DNA of 64,000 nucleotides from assembly GCA_030220185.1 (NCBI GenBank), contig JASPKZ010008352.1, positions 1 to 64,000 of the forward strand, in the 5' to 3' direction. Within the stretch, counting starts at the first letter, position 1. Each line of letters opens with the position of its first letter. The stretch is from Diploptera punctata. Lineage: Eukaryota; Arthropoda; Insecta; Blattodea; Blaberidae. A program made the translations under genes and the position numbers. The notes beneath the pieces were generated by a model. It saw only the letters and a program-made list of their open reading frames with translations, was not told the origin of the DNA and did not search any database. Of the stretch, positions 61,072 through 64,000 are shown piece by piece.

Positions 61072-61084
61072 CTATAAAAATGAA

Positions 61085-61280
61085 ATCAATATTAGCATCA
61101 TTACCTGCTTCTGATGATAAAGATCATTGTATATAAGGAAGAGTAATTAACATTTGCATCGGAAGCCTGAAATAGTGTAATGGTTAGCACACTAGTGTAC
61201 AGAGTTAGAGGTTTTGCGTTCAAATCTCGATTCAGGTGTTAATTTTTCTTTTCAAAATAATAATTGTTCATCATTGCAAA
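61085..61280 (+). mobile_element. tRNA-derived SINE, family S2
   Basis: GTAATGGTTAGCACACTAGT (A box close to tRNA), GCGTTCAAATCTCGATTCAG (B box), GTTAATTTTTCTTTTC tail. Starts 14 bp from the first visible TMEM87 exon. Confidence 0.8.
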
Positions 61281-61364
61281 TGTTAAAATTTAAATTAATA
61301 CATCAAAATATAATACTTAATTGCTATAAAAGTTATGCGATTTCTCATTAAAAATGTCACTAGA

Positions 61365-61550
61365 TAGCACTAGTAGTGATGGCTATCTGCTTCTGACATT
61401 AAAGAGAATTATATATGAGGAAGAAGAATTAACATTTACATTGGAAGCTGAAAGAGTGTAATGGTAGTACACTAGCAAACATAGCTAGACGGTTTGGGTT
61501 CAAATCCTAATTCAGGCATTATTTTTTTCTTTTCTAAATAATCAATATTA
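61365..61550 (+). mobile_element. tRNA-derived SINE, family S2
   Basis: GTGTAATGGTAGTACACTAG, GGGTTCAAATCCTAATTCAG, GCATTATTTTTTTCTTTTCT tail. Confidence 0.78.
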
Positions 61551-61654
61551 GCAGTTCCTTTTTTTACAACATAGCGAAAATATGCAGTCCATTATCATCT
61601 TGCCTTTTCACATATAAATAAATATGCAACTCCATTACAGCGTCTACAGGGTAG

Positions 61655-62205
61655 AAGATCATATGGTAAGCTAGTCCCTGGTGATTGGATGTCTTCTTTT
61701 TGCTAGTTCTACTAATTGAAATAATCTTTCTCCTCTTAGTCTTTCTCTAATTCAGGTCTAATTCTGTACAATTTTTCCTAACCCACTGTGCCTCCATGCT
61801 CCTCCACTGTTGTTATTCTATTAGTCTAAGTAGACCTATAGTTGCTTCTTTCTATGTCTGTCTCTTGCTATTCTAATCCACTGCCTAAATTCTTGGGATC
61901 ATCTTCATTGTGGACATTCTCTGTTCCTTTTTCTTTGTCTCAGGTCCCACATCGCTGTGATGTAGGCCCACTTGTCCTGGTTCATCCTGGCCACATGTCT
62001 GCCCCAGCTCCATTTTAGTTTCTGGCTTTTGTGGTCATGTCTCCTATTCCATTCCTTCTTATTAATTTTTTATTTTATCCTTTCAGCTGATGCCTAGTAT
62101 TCTTTTTTTTTTTTTTTACTTCAACTCATTTGTTATCACTTGGATCTGCCTTTGACAAATGTCCATGTCTAGCTGCTGTATATTAGGACAGCAATAACAT
62201 ACGTG
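61655..62205 (-). pseudogene. LINE RT C-terminal tail
   Basis: On minus: KLEWGRHVARMNQDKWAYIT, AMWDLRQRKRNRECPQ..., then FRQWIRIARDR...VELAKRRHPIT. The GRHVARM-x-DKW-x-x-x-x-W-x-P/R-R-R pattern marks a LINE tail different from the two other tail types in the window. Confidence 0.75.
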
Positions 62206-62239
62206 TCATGTTAACACTGATATTAATAAATTACAATAG

Positions 62240-62540
62240 TAAGTAACATTATGAGATTCTTCTTAATAAATAAGGTGAATTTAGTTATCATAAGTAATGC
62301 CACAAGTGATTTCCAATTTATCTAGAGAATTTGGAAATCAAGAGTGGTATTTGTTAGGACTATTTAGCGAATAAAATTAGGCTGTTTACTCACAAATCAT
62401 TGTTTAACTAGAGTTATTATAAAATATTTATATATTTAATGTAAACGGTGATGTTTGAAAACAAATCAGAAATGTGAGGTTATGTTCATTCACTGCTGCT
62501 TGATCATATTATTTATTGCCAAATAAGATCGCAATATTGT
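62240..62540. repeat. Repeat copy lacking the insertions seen at 31.8 and 32.1 kb
   Basis: Inverse of 31720-32040 and 32456-32480: CAAGTGATTTCCAATTTATC, TTTGGAAATCAAGAGTGGTA, AAATATTTATATATTTAATG, GAAAACAAATCAGAAATGTG. Reads straight through both PLE insertion points. A PLE tail-like AAGTAACATTATGAGATTCT precedes it. Confidence 0.78.
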
Positions 62541-62639
62541 AAGAGTGCACCCAAGTGGAGAAATAATGAAACACATCAAACTATATATCATAATCAACAT
62601 TACGGGTTATTCATTAATTTTTTTAGTAAACAACTCAGT

Positions 62640-63235
62640 AAAATCAAGGAATCTTTTCATTATATTTGAAGAGAAAAATTTTCGCCTAGACCGAGACTCG
62701 AACCCGGGATCTTTGGCTTGCTGGGCCAAATGCTCTACCAACTGAGCTACCGAGGCGAGTTACGATCTAGACGCAAATTTTTCTCTTATATACATTGTAA
62801 TTCCCTCTCGCCAAATGCTTTTGAAACCATTGCTTCTATATGCAAATGGCGGCTTCTTAGTTAAAAAGACATTTGTTGGGAATTTAACATTACTTTATAC
62901 AGCTAGTAAGGCTTCTAATAGTGTTTTTTTTTTCTTTCAGTGAGAAATGTTAAATCAATAAAAAAAACATCATTAGAAGCCTTACTAGCTTTATAAAGTA
63001 ATGTTAAATTCCCAATAAATGTCTTTTTAACTAAGAAGCCGTCATTTGCAAAGATAGAAGCAATGGTTTCAAAAGCATTTGGCAAGAGGGAATTACAACG
63101 TATATAAGAGAAAAATTTGCGTCTAGATCGTAACTCGCCTCGGTAGCTCAGTTGGTAGAGCATTTGGCCCGGCAAGCCAAAGATCCCGGGTTCGAGTCTT
63201 GGTCTAGGCGAAAATTTTTCTCTTCAAATATAATT
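62640..63235. mobile_element. Inverted pair of Ala-tRNA-like SINEs (S3)
   Basis: Left copy on minus (62765-62665), right copy on plus (63125-63225), arms extend inward by about 170 bp to a centre near 62940. Right copy: GCCTCGGTAGCTCAGTTGGT, AGAGCATTTGGC, CCGGCAA loop, GCCAAAG, GGGTTCGAGTC. Cloverleaf arms pair, with loop CC-GGC-AA (left copy AGC). Outer ends TATATTTGAAGAGAAAAATT. Confidence 0.88.
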
Positions 63236-63440
63236 TATCTTTCAGTGAGAAATGTTAAATCAATAAAAAAATCTTTTCATTGTTTGCTATATTCAATGTA
63301 TTTGTTGGAGAAAAATAATGCTTTGACCTGTTCAGGAGGAGCTTTCTTTATCACAAAAGCAGGAGCTGATAAAGAGAAATCGATAAAGAGCGAGGTGAAA
63401 CACGACTGTCATTGGTTGTAAAACTAGATTCATTGAAACG
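63236..63440. other. Intergenic/intronic sequence, nothing recognised
   Basis: Follows the S3 pair; begins with a short repeat of the pair's centre (CAGTGAGAAATGTTAAATCA at 62939 and 63244). No coding evidence. Confidence 0.4.
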
Positions 63441-63494
63441 TGATTGGTCATTGACTAGCATTTGTGGTATGAGTTAAATAGTCTTAATAAATAA

Positions 63495-63590
63495 GTGAGT
63501 CTGTTGCATCTTACCTCAAAAATCAGGTTTTATGAGGTAAGATGCAACAATTATGAAGAACCTCATAATGTTACTTCCTATTGTAATTTT
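63495..63590. mobile_element. Mini-PLE palindrome
   Basis: GTTGCATCTTACCTCAAAAA and TTTATGAGGTAAGATGCAAC around CAGG, then the tail AACCTCATAATGTTACTTCC. TSD not resolved. Confidence 0.8.
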
Positions 63591-63594
63591 ATAA

Positions 63595-63905
63595 CTGGTC
63601 ACCTTACCTCATAAATACTTGATGTTTCATTTGTCATTTTTCGATATATTATCCATACCACTGTACAGTGTTGATTCTTATGTTGTTGGTCCTGGTTGTC
63701 GAATCCCACTCCATCTTCTGGTTGACCAAAGAAAATTTGATTCACAAGTTCTTTGGTCAACCAGAAGATGGAGTAGGAGTCGACATCCACGGCCAACAAC
63801 ATAATAATCAACAGTCTGGACAAGCTGACAATGGTATGGACAACATATTGGAAAAGACAAATCAAACATCTAGTATTTATGAGATATGGTGACCAGATTT
63901 ATCTT
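63595..63905. mobile_element. Palindromic PLE derivative (about 145-bp arms)
   Basis: Arms 63599-63744 and 63748-63895 share GGTCACCTTACCTCATAAAT, TTGTTGGTCCTGGTTGTCGA (inverse later), CCATCTTCTGGTTGACCAAA. The centre GATTCACAAGTTCTTTGGTC derives from the GIY-YIG tail (DSxVLWSTRRW-type). Same subfamily as 37.44-38.16 kb. Confidence 0.82.
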
Positions 63906-64000
63906 CTTTATTAACAGTGATATATTTGTCCAAGAGTATAAACTTTAAACTTCAAAATTTTTTCAAGCTTAGTCTTATTCTCCTCTGCAACTCCTTGTTC

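Noticed and set aside
62665..63225. Functional tRNA-Ala genes
   Set aside because: Cloverleaf arms pair, but there is a mismatch in the acceptor stem, C instead of U before the anticodon, different anticodons in the two copies, and SINE-type flanks repeated elsewhere. Treated as SINEs.
63915..64000. Minus-strand open stretch EQGVAEENKTKLEKILKFKV as a further upstream TMEM87 exon
   Set aside because: It runs to a stop without a convincing donor and the family match is not evident; it continues off the window edge, so it cannot be judged.

Overview
This is eukaryotic, AT-rich, intron- and transposon-dominated DNA, most likely from an insect or other arthropod with a large genome. The only host gene I can support is the 3' two-thirds of a TMEM87-type seven-transmembrane Golgi protein, read on the minus strand. 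Eleven exons (61071 down to 6175) join in frame through GT-AG sites and encode about 421 residues ending in a stop. The exons upstream of 61071, which should encode the signal peptide and most of the GOLD domain, are not recognisable or lie beyond the window. Introns run from about 1.7 to 12.2 kb and consist largely of repeats.

Layout: 1-4930 is a tandem satellite (unit about 144-152 bp) with a decayed edge to about 5215, followed by a LINE fragment and the TMEM87 3' end (6175). From there to 64000 the introns hold: (i) many Penelope-like element (PLE) pieces encoding reverse transcriptase and a GIY-YIG endonuclease; (ii) short palindromic derivatives of those PLEs (88-725 bp), many with exact 10-19 bp target-site duplications (TSDs); (iii) LINE fragments, including an RNase H-bearing I/R1-type element at 52.85-55.14 kb; (iv) tRNA-derived SINEs of several families; (v) DNA transposon remains (Tigger/pogo at 25.3-28.3 kb, mariner at 59.7-60.04 kb, piggyBac at 48.0-51.7 kb); (vi) inverted-repeat elements and microsatellites.

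The most striking content is a collection of hammerhead-ribozyme (HHR) motifs. Many PLE ends and palindromic mini-elements carry the order stem I - CUGANGA - stem II - GAAA - very short, often palindromic stem III - U-H - stem I, with stems that pair in each copy. HHRs in PLEs are established knowledge. The density here, the foldback arrangement that puts a copy on both strands (so also in sense inside TMEM87 introns), a multi-copy subfamily with altered core UUGAGAA but conserved stems, and serial insertions into one target deserve a second look.

Most ORFs here are transposon debris. No bacterial features, CRISPR arrays or operons are present. All motif, splice and TSD calls were made by eye; no alignment or database search was run.
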